Shown here in pieces: positions 1 through 8,765 of a DNA stretch of 64,000 bases. The stretch comes from Algoriphagus vanfongensis DSM 17529 (GTDB lineage Bacteria; Bacteroidota; Bacteroidia; Cytophagales; Cyclobacteriaceae): the NCBI RefSeq assembly GCF_000429465.1, contig NZ_AUBX01000018.1, positions 62,001-126,000 of the forward strand, written 5' to 3'. The translations under genes were made by a program, and so were the position numbers. The notes under the pieces are model-generated. The model was not told the DNA's origin. It worked only from the letters and a program-made list of their open reading frames with translations, and did not search any database. The stretch's first letter is position 1, and the number at the start of each line of letters is the position of its first letter.

Positions 1-9
1 AGTTCGGAA

Positions 10-852
10 TTAAGGATTGTAAACTTGAAGTGCTAATGGTGCTCCTGTCGGGTCAAGGATAACTGCCACGGAACCGTTTCTAATGGATGCATTCGGTTCG
101 ATTAAGACTTTCGCCCCTGCTGTTTTGGCTTTAGCCAAAGTCGCATTCACATCTGCTACGCGGATATAAGGAAGCCAGTGACTTCTTACAGCAGTGGATG
201 GATTTTGAAGCATACCGGCACAGTTCATATCACCCATTTTGAAAACTGTATAATCGATTGACCCTTGTTTTGTGGAGGCAGTTTCGTAGCCCACGACAGA
301 TTTATAAAATCCTTCTGATTGTGCCGGGTCATTGGACCAGAGCTCCAAGCCTAGGAATTGATTGGTAGGAGCGACTTTCACATCAGGATCTCCGCTTGCC
401 AATTTGATCAAGGAAAAATGCGCACCCTGAGGGTCCTGAACAAATGAAATAGTTCCCTGATTTTCGATTTGATCAGGCTTTCTCATGATTTTGGCTCCTT
501 CGCTTTTTGCTGCACTAGTCGCTGCTGCCACGTCAGATACGGAAATTGCACCGATCCACTCACCGGAATTATTGTCACTGTTGTAATGCGCCATCAAGGC
601 CACAGGTTTTTCTCCATCTCGGAAAACCCAGATCTTCTTTTTGTCATCTCCAAATGGAACGGTATTCCATCCAAAAACACTCTCATAGAAGTTTTTCGAA
701 GCTTCGGGATTGGGCGAGGCAAGATTGTACCAGACTACTCTGCCTGGGTGGTATTCCGCATCTCCTATTTCTGTCAAAATCGGAGGAGCCGAACTAGGGG
801 TACAAGCACTCAGGAAGCCTAGAATAGCTACTAGGGTAAAAAGCTGTTTCAT
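10..852 (-). CDS. VOC-family lipoprotein with two glyoxalase/bleomycin-resistance domains
   Basis: 280 aa. The N-terminus is a lipoprotein signal with lipobox LSAC, so Cys17 is the probable lipidation site and the protein should be anchored in the envelope. Two VOC folds follow, at about residues 36-152 and 162-278; each begins with a FY-S-V-G-(W/Y) stretch (FYESVFGW, FYKSVVGY) and ends with a 'DPTGAP/DPQGAH' strand. This two-domain layout resembles the CFP30B/hydroxylase-type VOC proteins. The metal ligands of true glyoxalase I are not obvious, so the substrate is unknown. The gene stands alone: the next gene diverges at 978. A cytosolic role is unlikely given the lipobox. Confidence 0.8.
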   Translation of the reverse strand: MKQLFTLVAILGFLSACTPSSAPPILTEIGDAEYHPGRVVWYNLASPNPEASKNFYESVFGWNTVPFGDDKKKIWVFRDGEKPVALMAHYNSDNNSGEWIGAISVSDVAAATSAAKSEGAKIMRKPDQIENQGTISFVQDPQGAHFSLIKLASGDPDVKVAPTNQFLGLELWSNDPAQSEGFYKSVVGYETASTKQGSIDYTVFKMGDMNCAGMLQNPSTAVRSHWLPYIRVADVNATLAKAKTAGAKVLIEPNASIRNGSVAVILDPTGAPLALQVYNP

Positions 853-977
853 GTTTTTTAAAATTTTGTTCCAATTAAGTTAGTTAGTGGTGGCTTCAAA
901 ACCAATGGAGAGACTTCTAAATCTTGCTTTTTTGATAGAATACATTTCATAGTCTTCATCTCTTTGTATTTTTCCCC

Positions 978-2111
978 ATGACTTTTCTCCAACATCCTCT
1001 ATTTGTGGCTGGGGTGCTTTGCTTCTCTGTGACATTCTCTGTTTGGTTGAATAGATTTTCTTGGGGGAAAACTATAGGTACTCCGATTTTGGTGATACTA
1101 TTTTGTGCCTTGGCTTCCAATGTTGGAATTATCCCCAGTGCTATGGATGGCAATGTGGTCTATGATGGAGTCTTTAGGTATTTGGCCCCATTGGGGATTT
1201 TTATAGCCTTGTTGGAAGTGGATTTGAAAAGCCTCCGAAAAGCGGGCGGGCCCATTTTATTGATGTTTGGTCTGGGGACGGTCGGAACACTAATAGGGGT
1301 TTTTATTTCCTGGTTTTTGGTGAGACCAGCCGCTGAAATCGGAGAATTGGCATCTGCCGTAGCAGGTATGTTCGCAGGAACATACATAGGAGGAAGTATC
1401 AATTTCAACGCCATTGCGCTGAGTTATGGAGTCAATGAAAATGGAGTATTGTATGCTGCGACTACCGTGGTGGATAATCTGATCGGGACGCCTTGGATCG
1501 TGATTTCTTTGATTTTACCTCGATACCTTCAAAAAGCATTTCCAAGAAAGAGGCTGATTGCTACATCAGAACAAGAGAAAGTGACACATTCAGAGCAAAT
1601 CTCAATTGCTTCACTAGCTGCGATTTTAGCTATGGGCTTGTCGGCTATGATGCTGAGTCAATGGCTTGCTTCACGACTCCCTCAGATCCCAGAAATCATC
1701 ACTTTGACTACCATCGCCTTGATTTTGGCTCAGTTTCCCGCTGTTCAAAAACTAAAGGGAAAGCAGACTATCGGGTTCTTTTTCATTCTGATCTTTTTGG
1801 CGGTAATTGGGACGCTTTGTGACGTTGGAGCAATTTCAGGGATTGGAAGTTTAGCTGGAACCTTAATACTCTTTGTTTTCCTAATGGTGTTGATTCACGG
1901 AATTTTCATTTTTGGGGTAGGAGGGCTGCTGAAGATGGACTGGGATGTGGTTTCAGTCGCTTCTTTGGCCAATGTGGGAGGAAATACTACAGCTTTGGCA
2001 GCTGCTGAAAGCTTGGAAAGACCTGACTTGTTGATCCCAGGAGTGTTGGTAGGGAGTCTTGGGAATGCCTTGGGAACCTATCTGGGGTTTTTGGTCGCGG
2101 GGATGCTTTGA
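978..2111 (+). CDS. DUF819 family integral membrane protein
   Basis: 377 aa, almost entirely hydrophobic, with roughly ten membrane segments and a short charged loop near residues 195-210. The sequence pattern (an early LAPLGIFIALLEVDLK segment, a GTYIGGSINFNAIA loop, and C-terminal ANVGGNTTALAAAESL) matches DUF819/YjcL proteins. These look like secondary transporters but have no established substrate. Glycine-rich loops at about residues 136-145 and 335-345 probably line a transport path (inference). ATG at 978 opens the frame. It diverges from the VOC lipoprotein gene, so their promoters lie in the 125-bp gap. Confidence 0.85.
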   Translation: MTFLQHPLFVAGVLCFSVTFSVWLNRFSWGKTIGTPILVILFCALASNVGIIPSAMDGNVVYDGVFRYLAPLGIFIALLEVDLKSLRKAGGPILLMFGLGTVGTLIGVFISWFLVRPAAEIGELASAVAGMFAGTYIGGSINFNAIALSYGVNENGVLYAATTVVDNLIGTPWIVISLILPRYLQKAFPRKRLIATSEQEKVTHSEQISIASLAAILAMGLSAMMLSQWLASRLPQIPEIITLTTIALILAQFPAVQKLKGKQTIGFFFILIFLAVIGTLCDVGAISGIGSLAGTLILFVFLMVLIHGIFIFGVGGLLKMDWDVVSVASLANVGGNTTALAAAESLERPDLLIPGVLVGSLGNALGTYLGFLVAGML

Positions 2112-2145
2112 GAAATTTGAAGATTGAAAAATTGAGATTTGATTT
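2112..2145. repeat. AT-rich degenerate GAAAATT-type repeat
   Basis: Directly after the DUF819 stop the sequence is built of imperfect units of the kind ttgaagattgaaaaattgag. The same style of sequence recurs, reverse-complemented, at 45827-45880 and again at 52556-52596. All three lie between genes, so this is a dispersed intergenic repeat rather than coding sequence. Confidence 0.45.
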
Positions 2146-2175
2146 ATTCTTTCGCCGTTGCTAGCAAGCTTTCTT

Positions 2176-2961
2176 ATGAAGTACAGACTATTAATCATAC
2201 TTTCTCTATTAGTAATCATTCAATCCTTTGGACAGGATATTAATAAAATTGCCTTCACATCACAGGGTTTTGACGAGCCACCGACAAAACAAGGTAAGCC
2301 ATTACTGATAGTGGAGTATAAGAAAGATGATTCTGGAAATTTTACTGCCACACATTATTTGAAAAATAACAGCAAAAAGAAACTTGAAAATTCGATAACA
2401 ATTGAAAAAGAAAGAGTAGAAGTATTTAAAGAATGGAAATCAAAAGGGGTAAAAACATTTGAACTTTCAGATTTGGGAATTAGTGATGATCCAATCAGAG
2501 ATAAAGAAAAGTCAGAGGCTATTAAAACTACCTTTTCGCTTCCAGAAAATCTTTTGGTGCAGACAGATTCATTCAGCTATTGTCAAAAGTGGAAAATGAC
2601 AAAAACCATTTCAACAGGTGGATATGAACTGGAAATGGTAATTTATTTTGCTAATAATGAAACCGAAAAATTTGTTTTTGGCTCGAATGATTTAGGGATG
2701 GGACTGTTTGACCTCAAAGGATATCTCTATTCTTTTAAATTATTGTCTGAAAAAATACCAAATCAAGTTCCTCAATATGATTTCTTCTCAATGGACAACC
2801 TTGCCAATATATTATTGACATATTACAAAACAGTTGAGTGCGAGGGCTATTATTATAATGAGTTCATTGAAAAGAATTCGAAAAGGTCAGCACAAGAAAA
2901 CAGGATGATGACCGGGTGGGACTTTGTAGAGTATATGAGGCAAAGAAAAAAAGTAAAATAG
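2176..2961 (+). CDS. Secreted or periplasmic protein of unknown function, AT-rich
   Basis: 261 aa from the ATG at 2176; an upstream TTG at 2158 is in frame, but starting at 2176 places a clean signal peptide at the N-terminus (MKYRLLIILSLL, likely cleaved after SFG). I do not recognise a family. The mature part is rich in Lys, Glu and Asn and has a central KWKMTKTISTGGYELEMVIY stretch and a tyrosine cluster (CEGYYYNEF) near the C-terminus. It is visibly richer in A/T codons than its neighbours and is followed by a cluster of intergenic repeats, both compatible with an acquired gene (inference). No partner gene is apparent. Confidence 0.6.
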   Translation: MKYRLLIILSLLVIIQSFGQDINKIAFTSQGFDEPPTKQGKPLLIVEYKKDDSGNFTATHYLKNNSKKKLENSITIEKERVEVFKEWKSKGVKTFELSDLGISDDPIRDKEKSEAIKTTFSLPENLLVQTDSFSYCQKWKMTKTISTGGYELEMVIYFANNETEKFVFGSNDLGMGLFDLKGYLYSFKLLSEKIPNQVPQYDFFSMDNLANILLTYYKTVECEGYYYNEFIEKNSKRSAQENRMMTGWDFVEYMRQRKKVK

Positions 2962-3002
2962 GATAAGAAGGAAATCTTGCAATACGACCGATAAGCTCCG
3001 CC

Positions 3003-3026
3003 CTTGTTCGTGTCCCCACGAACAAG
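3003..3026. repeat. Perfect hairpin palindrome, 10-bp arms, loop TCCC
   Basis: CTTGTTCGTG (3003-3012) pairs perfectly with CACGAACAAG (3017-3026). No T-run follows on either strand, so it is a poor terminator. It sits in the 206-bp gap after the AT-rich orphan and looks like a REP-type dispersed intergenic element, although no second copy is seen in this window. Confidence 0.55.
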
Positions 3027-3084
3027 AAATCATAACTGAAGACACAAATGGGGGCCTAAGAATAGAAGACTTTCAGAACCTGAA

Positions 3085-3129
3085 TCTGCGAAAATCTGTG
3101 ATTTTTTCTGTGACCCTCGATAGTTATCG
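3085..3129. repeat. Triplicated TCTGYGA units followed by a CGATA-GT-TATCG palindrome
   Basis: TCTGCGA at 3085, TCTGTGA at 3095 and TCTGTGA at 3107 form short direct repeats. They are followed by the inverted repeat CGATA-GT-TATCG at 3118-3129. The block lies 3' of the methyltransferase gene (minus strand) and encodes nothing convincing; it looks like part of a composite intergenic repeat. Confidence 0.45.
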
Positions 3130-3167
3130 GGGTGTGGGAAAATAAAAAGGCAATGGAGATTGAAATC

Positions 3168-3707
3168 TCAAAACAAACTCGTCTGGCCTTTCGGTTGCAT
3201 AGCTTTGGCATTCTCCAGTTTTAGGAGTTTTTTCTTTGCCTCCAAACCTCCCGCATAGCCAACCAAACTTCCGTCCGAACCGATGATTCGATGACATGGA
3301 ATCAATATAGAAATGGCATTTGCCCCGTTGGCGGAGGCTACAGCACGGATGGCATCTGGATTTCCCAAGTCCTGAGATAATTGAAGATAGCTTCTCGTTT
3401 CTCCAAAAGGAATCTGGATCAATGCCTTCCAAACTCTCTGTTGGAAATCAGATCCAACTAACTTCAAAGGGATGTCAAACTCCTTTCTTGCTCCCTCCAA
3501 ATACTCTTGAATCTGGGTTTTAGTTGTTTCGATCAGAGGATGAGTACCTATTTCAAAATCAGCATCCAATCCTTTTTTAATGCGCTCATCGACGGCATTT
3601 CTCATTTTTCTATACTTCCAGTCACATAGACAGAGTTGATCTTCAAAAACTCCCAAAGTGATTTCTCCTACAGGTGTTTTGAAGTCTTGGGTTAAAATAG
3701 TATTCAT
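3168..3707 (-). CDS. ogt: Methylated-DNA--protein-cysteine methyltransferase
   Basis: 179 aa, the usual length. The C-terminal half carries the hallmark active-site motif IPCHRII with acceptor Cys138, the helix-turn-helix region QRVWKALIQIPFGETRSY (about 90-107), and the RAVASANGANAISI segment (121-134) that leads to the active site. The protein removes alkyl groups from O6-alkylguanine by transferring them to Cys138, and is consumed in doing so. The N-terminal domain is the divergent ribonuclease-H-like fold typical of the family. It is a single gene, with no AraC-type Ada domain fused or nearby. Ogt and the Ada C-terminal domain cannot be told apart further, so the symbol follows the stand-alone form. 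Confidence 0.93.
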   Translation of the reverse strand: MNTILTQDFKTPVGEITLGVFEDQLCLCDWKYRKMRNAVDERIKKGLDADFEIGTHPLIETTKTQIQEYLEGARKEFDIPLKLVGSDFQQRVWKALIQIPFGETRSYLQLSQDLGNPDAIRAVASANGANAISILIPCHRIIGSDGSLVGYAGGLEAKKKLLKLENAKAMQPKGQTSLF

Positions 3708-3784
3708 TTCTACATGGATTGGAAAGCTGGAAGTTGCTGCTTTTCTGGATTAGGATCAAACTTTTCTCAGTAACTGTCACAAAA

Positions 3785-4654
3785 TCAGTCAAAAGGCTCA
3801 ATGTGAATCAAAATACTTCCCAGTTGAGGGATTTCCTTTTGAAGGCGGTCTTTGAGATGATGGGATATGGCATGGCCTTCCCGTACCGTGAGGTCTCCGA
3901 TGACATGGGCATGCAGATCGACGTGGTATTTCATTCCAGCTTTTCTGATAAAAAGCTTTTCGGTGTCTTTGACTCCTTTTACTTGGATAGCAATTCCCCG
4001 AATTTCTTTGGCCAGATCCTCATGATTATCCTCATCCATGACTTCACTGAGAGCAGGACGAAAGATCTTATAGCAATTGAAAAGAATAAAAGCAACGGCA
4101 ATAAGTGCAGCATAGTCGTCAGCAACTTCGTATCCTTCTCCGCCCCAGATGGCAATGACAATCCCGATAAAAGCCGCAATGGAGGTGATGGCGTCGCTTC
4201 TATGATGCCAAGCTTCTGCTTTGAGCGCAGAACTCTTCAGCTTCTTACTTCGGCTCATGACCAACTGAAAGGAGGCTTCTTTCCAAAGTATAATCCCTGC
4301 TAAAACGACAAGAGTCCAAGGCCGTGGACCTTCGTGAGGTATGCGGATGTGTTGGACTGCCTGATAAGCGATGAGTGTGGCAGAAAAAAACAAAAAACCT
4401 ACGATCATGAAAGTGATCAGAGGTTCCGCCTTACCATGACCATAGGGATGATTGTCATCCGCCGGTCTTGCCGCATAGCGAATACCAATCAGTACCAAAA
4501 TGCTGGCAAATACATCGACTACAGACTCGATGGCATCGGCAATTAGCGCAAAGGAATTGCCTAAAAAACCACTGATGAACTTGATCAGCGCCAAGGCCAC
4601 ATTGCCCAGCATGCTGAAGATGACTGTTCGGATGGCTATTTTGGCGGCTGGCAT
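3785..4654 (-). CDS. Cation diffusion facilitator (CDF) family metal exporter
   Basis: 289 aa with about six membrane segments and a cytoplasmic C-terminal domain (about 205-289) ending in HLKDRLQKEIPQLGS. CDF proteins exchange divalent metal for protons, usually exporting it from the cytoplasm. The transport site is visible: in TM5 the motif H150-x3-D154 (WHHRSD), and in TM2 E43-x3-D47 (ADAIESVVD), where zinc-type members have His in place of Glu. That substitution argues against a standard zinc-only site; iron, cobalt or manganese are possible (inference). A conserved HPYGHGKAEPL loop lies at residues 69-79. It is separate from the permease upstream by 54 bp. Confidence 0.9.
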   Translation of the reverse strand: MPAAKIAIRTVIFSMLGNVALALIKFISGFLGNSFALIADAIESVVDVFASILVLIGIRYAARPADDNHPYGHGKAEPLITFMIVGFLFFSATLIAYQAVQHIRIPHEGPRPWTLVVLAGIILWKEASFQLVMSRSKKLKSSALKAEAWHHRSDAITSIAAFIGIVIAIWGGEGYEVADDYAALIAVAFILFNCYKIFRPALSEVMDEDNHEDLAKEIRGIAIQVKGVKDTEKLFIRKAGMKYHVDLHAHVIGDLTVREGHAISHHLKDRLQKEIPQLGSILIHIEPFD

Positions 4655-4708
4655 AGGCCGAAATTACAAAAAGCTGTCGAATAGAATTGACCTAATTGTC
4701 GAAAGAAA

Positions 4709-6007
4709 TCAGGCTTTTTCTTTAAACTCTTTTCTCCCAAACCAATACAAAAGGGAACCGATAGCGATAAAAAGTGCAGTCATCCAGACAGATGTCCAGC
4801 TCACCTGAAGCATTAGCCAAAGACAGGATAAAATCCCCAAAGCAGGGATCAAATAGCCTCCTTTGAGGATAAATCTACCAGGTCCGCGAAACTTGGGTCT
4901 TAGAACTGGAATCGCTGCACAACTCATCCCAAATAGGAAAAGCCTTGCCAGAACGGTCATGGCCGCCAGAAAAATAAAGGAGCCCATAGCTGAAAGCGCA
5001 AATGCCGCTATTCCAAAGAAGATGACTGAATTGAAAGGGGTCAGGTATTTTGGATGAACATTTCCAAACCATGCCGGAAGGCTGTTTTCCAAAGAAAGGG
5101 CATAAGTCACTCTGGTAGCAGAAAACATGCTTCCGATCAAGTTTGCTATCACGGATGTAGCTACACCAAGCATTAAAAGCCAAGCTCCGCTTTCTCCGAA
5201 AAGCGCAGAAGAAGCATCCAAAAGTGGTGTAGTGCTACTAGCCAAATCAGGAACTGCCGCCTGGGATACCAATTGAATCAGCATGTATAAAATAGCCACG
5301 ACAACCAAACCCAGCAAAAGGCCCAAAGGCATGTCTCGCTCAGGTCTTTTTGCTTCTCCGGCAGGGACCACCGCTCCCTCAAATCCCACAAATGCATAAA
5401 TCAAGAGCAAAGCGGCTTTACCCAAATCGGATGTTGATGGATGCGGTGAATTGAAGTTGGGTAAGACTTGATCTCCCAAAATCACCATGCCTCCGAAAAT
5501 CAATCCTAAGAGGACTGCAAACTTGATAATGGTGAACAGAGTCATGGACCGGATGGATTCCATGGAACCGATCATATTGATCACACTCAATGCAAGGCAG
5601 GTCAATGCTATCGTGATTAAACGACCTGTTCCCTCTCCAGCAAAAGGTAGAAAATAAGCTATGCTATCTGTCAGCAACACGGTATTGGCTGCGAAAGAGA
5701 TCAATCTGGCCAAGTAATAAAGCCAGCCTCCCTGAAAACCCACAAAGGATCCAAAAGCAAGTGTTCCATAGCGGATCGGACCTCCCGTTCCCCGGAAATA
5801 ACTTCCCAATTCGGCAAAACAGAGAATGACGGGTAGAATTAAAATGGCGCAAAAAGCATACATCAGGACGCTATATTCTCCGGCCAAGGCCACAGCTCCA
5901 CTGGGAAGGCCAAAAATTCCAGCACCGATTAATCCATTGACTACGAGCATCCAGATACCCCAAAGGCCTAGATTTCTGGGTAACTTCTCTTGAGCTTCCT
6001 GAGACAC
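4709..6007 (-). CDS. APC-superfamily amino acid/polyamine permease
   Basis: 432 aa, about 12 transmembrane helices. The N-terminus has the APC signature in TM1 (NGLIGAGIFGLPSG), the unwound glycine-rich segment that binds substrate, and TM2 carries CFAELGSYFRGTGGP. The family moves amino acids or polyamines by proton or sodium symport or antiport; nothing in the sequence fixes the substrate. It lies in the same direction as the CDF exporter 54 bp downstream, but no functional link is evident. Length is standard and no breaks are seen. Confidence 0.88.
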   Translation of the reverse strand: MSQEAQEKLPRNLGLWGIWMLVVNGLIGAGIFGLPSGAVALAGEYSVLMYAFCAILILPVILCFAELGSYFRGTGGPIRYGTLAFGSFVGFQGGWLYYLARLISFAANTVLLTDSIAYFLPFAGEGTGRLITIALTCLALSVINMIGSMESIRSMTLFTIIKFAVLLGLIFGGMVILGDQVLPNFNSPHPSTSDLGKAALLLIYAFVGFEGAVVPAGEAKRPERDMPLGLLLGLVVVAILYMLIQLVSQAAVPDLASSTTPLLDASSALFGESGAWLLMLGVATSVIANLIGSMFSATRVTYALSLENSLPAWFGNVHPKYLTPFNSVIFFGIAAFALSAMGSFIFLAAMTVLARLFLFGMSCAAIPVLRPKFRGPGRFILKGGYLIPALGILSCLWLMLQVSWTSVWMTALFIAIGSLLYWFGRKEFKEKA

Positions 6008-6100
6008 AAAATTCGATTTGGGTGAAAAAACAATTTTGGGAATATAACCAGATTGCTTTAAGATTTAAATCGAAAAGTGATGAAGGTCTAGGTGAGTGGA

Positions 6101-6162
6101 AACCTACTAAGTCTCCTATGACACTTGGCGTTTTCTTAAGTCTATTATTTCTTTAGTAGGTT
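6101..6162 (-). other. Long-range inverted repeat across the ATPase stop codon
   Basis: AACCTACTAA (6101-6110) is the exact reverse complement of TTAGTAGGTT (6153-6162), with 42 nt between. The right arm is the last codons of the ATPase gene. A transcript could close a 10-bp stem at its 3' end; no T-run makes it a standard terminator. Confidence 0.3.
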
Positions 6163-8697
6163 CTTGATCCATTTTTCAGCTTCCACAGCGTGGAATACCA
6201 CCAAGCCCATACCTGCACTGAAACCTAATTCGACGAGGGTCAGGGGCGCAGTATGGAAAATTTGATTGAAAAACGGGACATAGATCACAGCTAGCTGAAG
6301 GGCAATGGTAATGCCGATGGAGATGATCAGAACTGGATTACTGAAGATGCCTATTTGAAACAAAAAGCGACGATCACTTCGGATGCCCATCACATGACCC
6401 AACTGGGAAAATGCCAGCACAGTAAAGACCATCGTTTGCCAATGCCAGTCAAGCTTGATAGCCCAATATTGGGTAAAGAGTGTTGCAGCTGCCATCAGAA
6501 TTCCCACCCAAATAATATGAAAGCCCACTCCTTCAGCGAAAAGATTTTGCTTAGGCGGTCGAGGCGGTCGGTTCATGATGTCTTTTTCGGCTTTTTCGCC
6601 AGCCAGTGCCAAAGCTGGAACTCCATCTGTGACTAAATTGATCCAGAGAATATGAATGGGAAGCAATGGGACTGGCAAACCCAGAAACGGAGCAAGCGCA
6701 ATGGTCCAGATTTCAGCACCGTTGCAGGTCATGATATACTTCACAAACTTCCGAATGTTGTCAAAAATCCTACGGCCTTCACGGATCGCTTTGACGATCG
6801 TGGCAAAATTATCATCCAAAAGAATCATCGCCGCGGCTTCTTTGCTTACATCTGTACCAGTGATGCCCATCGCGACACCGATGGTGCTGCTTCGCAAAGA
6901 AGGCGCATCATTCACCCCGTCTCCAGTCATGGCTACATAATGTCCTTTTTTCTGAAGAGCCTTGACGATCTTGAGCTTTTGGTCTGGGCTGACCCGGGCA
7001 TAGACAGTGATTGTTTCTACCTGTTTTTCAAAATCCTCCTCCGTGATTTCTCTGAGCTCAGCTCCTGAGATTACTTTCCGGCTTTCATCCAAAATCCCGA
7101 CTTCTCGGGCAATGGCTCTGGCAGTCTCGGGGTGGTCGCCAGTGATCATCACTGGAGTGATTCCGGCATTTTTACATTCTTGGATTGCCTTGATGGCTTC
7201 CTCGCGCGGTGGGTCGATCATCCCACAGATTCCGATGAAGTCAAGATCGGATTCCAGTGAATTCCAGTCCTGCTTTGCGGGTAAGTTGGTGATGATTTTT
7301 CCTGCGAAAGCCAAAACGCGCTGCCCATTCTTAGCCCAATCCAAACTCTGATTTTTACTTTCTCCAAAAGTGGAATTGCTAGCCAAAGTATCATCAATCG
7401 CTTCAAATGCGCCTTTGCAAAGGATCAAAACTTGATTCCCAACCTGGTGGAAGGTGCTCATCCGTTTTCGATCCGAGTCAAATGGTATTTCGCCGATTCT
7501 TGGAAATTCATCTTGGATATGTTGGTAGGTTTCTGTCCCGAGTTGCTGCAGTGTCCAGTGAACCAAGGCAAGTTCGGTCGCTTCACCGATCAAGTCACCA
7601 TCTTTTTCTTCTTTGACATCATGATTTAGAGCCATGGCCAGGTGTAGATTGGAATGGCTAGGACTAAACGCAGGGATATCATTCTCCTCAGCCTGCATCA
7701 CCGTCATTTTGTTTTTAGTCAGCGTGCCGGTCTTGTCGGTACAGATGTAGGTGATAGAGCCTAGACTTTCTACAGCCGGGAGTTTTCGGATCAGGGATTC
7801 CTTTTTTGCCAATCTGGCAGCGCCAAGAGATAAAGCAATGGTAATCAAAGCCGGTAATGCCTCCGGAATGGCCGCCACAGCTAGGCTGACAGACAATAGT
7901 AATAACGGAATGGGCTCTTCTCCTCTGAGAATTCCCAAACCGAAAATGATCAAACAAATCAGCAGAACCAGATAGGAAATGGTTTTGCCAAATCGCTCCA
8001 TTTTCTCTTGTAGCGGTGTTTTAGGTCGATCTTCCTGAAGTAAATCTGCGATTTTCCCGAGTTGGGTTTCCATCCCAGTTCGGAGTACCAAAGCAGTCGC
8101 TCGACCATTGGTGACCAGAGTACCTTTAAATACTTGAAAACTGTTTTCTATCGACGTGTCCTCGACGATTTGGTGACGTTCGGCTGTCTTCTCGACGGGA
8201 ACGGACTCGCCTGTCAGAGAAGCTTCATCGACTTTGAGGGCTACTTCTTCCAAGAGTTGGAGATCGGCAGGAACCATGCTTCCCGCTTCCAAAAAGACAA
8301 GATCTCCTGGGACCAACAGATGAGATTCTATTTTCTTGAGTTGTCCATCTCGTTTGACCTGCACCTTGACTTCGCTCATTTTTTTGAGGGATTCCATGGC
8401 CTTTTCTGCACGATATTCCTGGACAAAGCCCAAGATGGCATTAAGCACAACGATGATCAGGATGATGATGGCGTCAGTCCACTCGCCAGCGATGCCTGAA
8501 ATCAAGGCTGCAATCAACAAAACCACGATCATGAAATCCCGGAATTGATCCAAAAAAAGTCGCCAGGCCGGTTTTTTGGCTTTTTCTTTCAGGCTGTTTG
8601 GACCGAATTGTTCGAGCCTTTTTTGAGCTTCAGATTCAGAAATTCCTGTTTTGAGAAATTGGGAAAAATCTTCGGGTAGCTTAGGGAAAATAGCCAT
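6145..8697 (-). CDS. P-type ATPase, calcium-type cation pump (P2)
   Basis: 850 aa from the ATG at 8697. An upstream in-frame start at 8796 would overlap the TonB receptor gene and its terminator, so the shorter start is preferred. Domains: cation-ATPase N-terminal segment (about 8-60), actuator domain with TGES at 162-165, TM4 with PEALP at 278-282, phosphorylation motif DKTGT with Asp321, hinge GDGVNDAP, and a C-terminal set of membrane helices. This arrangement is that of bacterial SERCA/PMCA-like pumps that expel Ca2+ at the expense of ATP. No N-terminal metal-binding CxxC domain is present, which argues against copper or zinc pumps. The substrate is not proven by sequence alone. Confidence 0.88.
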   Translation of the reverse strand: MAIFPKLPEDFSQFLKTGISESEAQKRLEQFGPNSLKEKAKKPAWRLFLDQFRDFMIVVLLIAALISGIAGEWTDAIIILIIVVLNAILGFVQEYRAEKAMESLKKMSEVKVQVKRDGQLKKIESHLLVPGDLVFLEAGSMVPADLQLLEEVALKVDEASLTGESVPVEKTAERHQIVEDTSIENSFQVFKGTLVTNGRATALVLRTGMETQLGKIADLLQEDRPKTPLQEKMERFGKTISYLVLLICLIIFGLGILRGEEPIPLLLLSVSLAVAAIPEALPALITIALSLGAARLAKKESLIRKLPAVESLGSITYICTDKTGTLTKNKMTVMQAEENDIPAFSPSHSNLHLAMALNHDVKEEKDGDLIGEATELALVHWTLQQLGTETYQHIQDEFPRIGEIPFDSDRKRMSTFHQVGNQVLILCKGAFEAIDDTLASNSTFGESKNQSLDWAKNGQRVLAFAGKIITNLPAKQDWNSLESDLDFIGICGMIDPPREEAIKAIQECKNAGITPVMITGDHPETARAIAREVGILDESRKVISGAELREITEEDFEKQVETITVYARVSPDQKLKIVKALQKKGHYVAMTGDGVNDAPSLRSSTIGVAMGITGTDVSKEAAAMILLDDNFATIVKAIREGRRIFDNIRKFVKYIMTCNGAEIWTIALAPFLGLPVPLLPIHILWINLVTDGVPALALAGEKAEKDIMNRPPRPPKQNLFAEGVGFHIIWVGILMAAATLFTQYWAIKLDWHWQTMVFTVLAFSQLGHVMGIRSDRRFLFQIGIFSNPVLIISIGITIALQLAVIYVPFFNQIFHTAPLTLVELGFSAGMGLVVFHAVEAEKWIKNLLKK

Positions 8698-8731
8698 AGG
8701 TAGGTTTGTGATTTTCCCTTTGAAGTTAGAA

Positions 8732-8758
8732 AAAGTCCGAAGGATTTCTTCGGACTTT
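8732..8758 (-). terminator. Intrinsic terminator after the TonB receptor gene
   Basis: A perfect 11-bp stem, AAAGTCCGAAG / CTTCGGACTTT, with a 5-nt loop, lies 8 bp beyond the stop of the receptor and before the ATPase start at 8697. The T-run on the minus strand is short. Its position supports separate transcription of the two genes. Confidence 0.7.
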
Positions 8759-8765
8759 GTCAATA

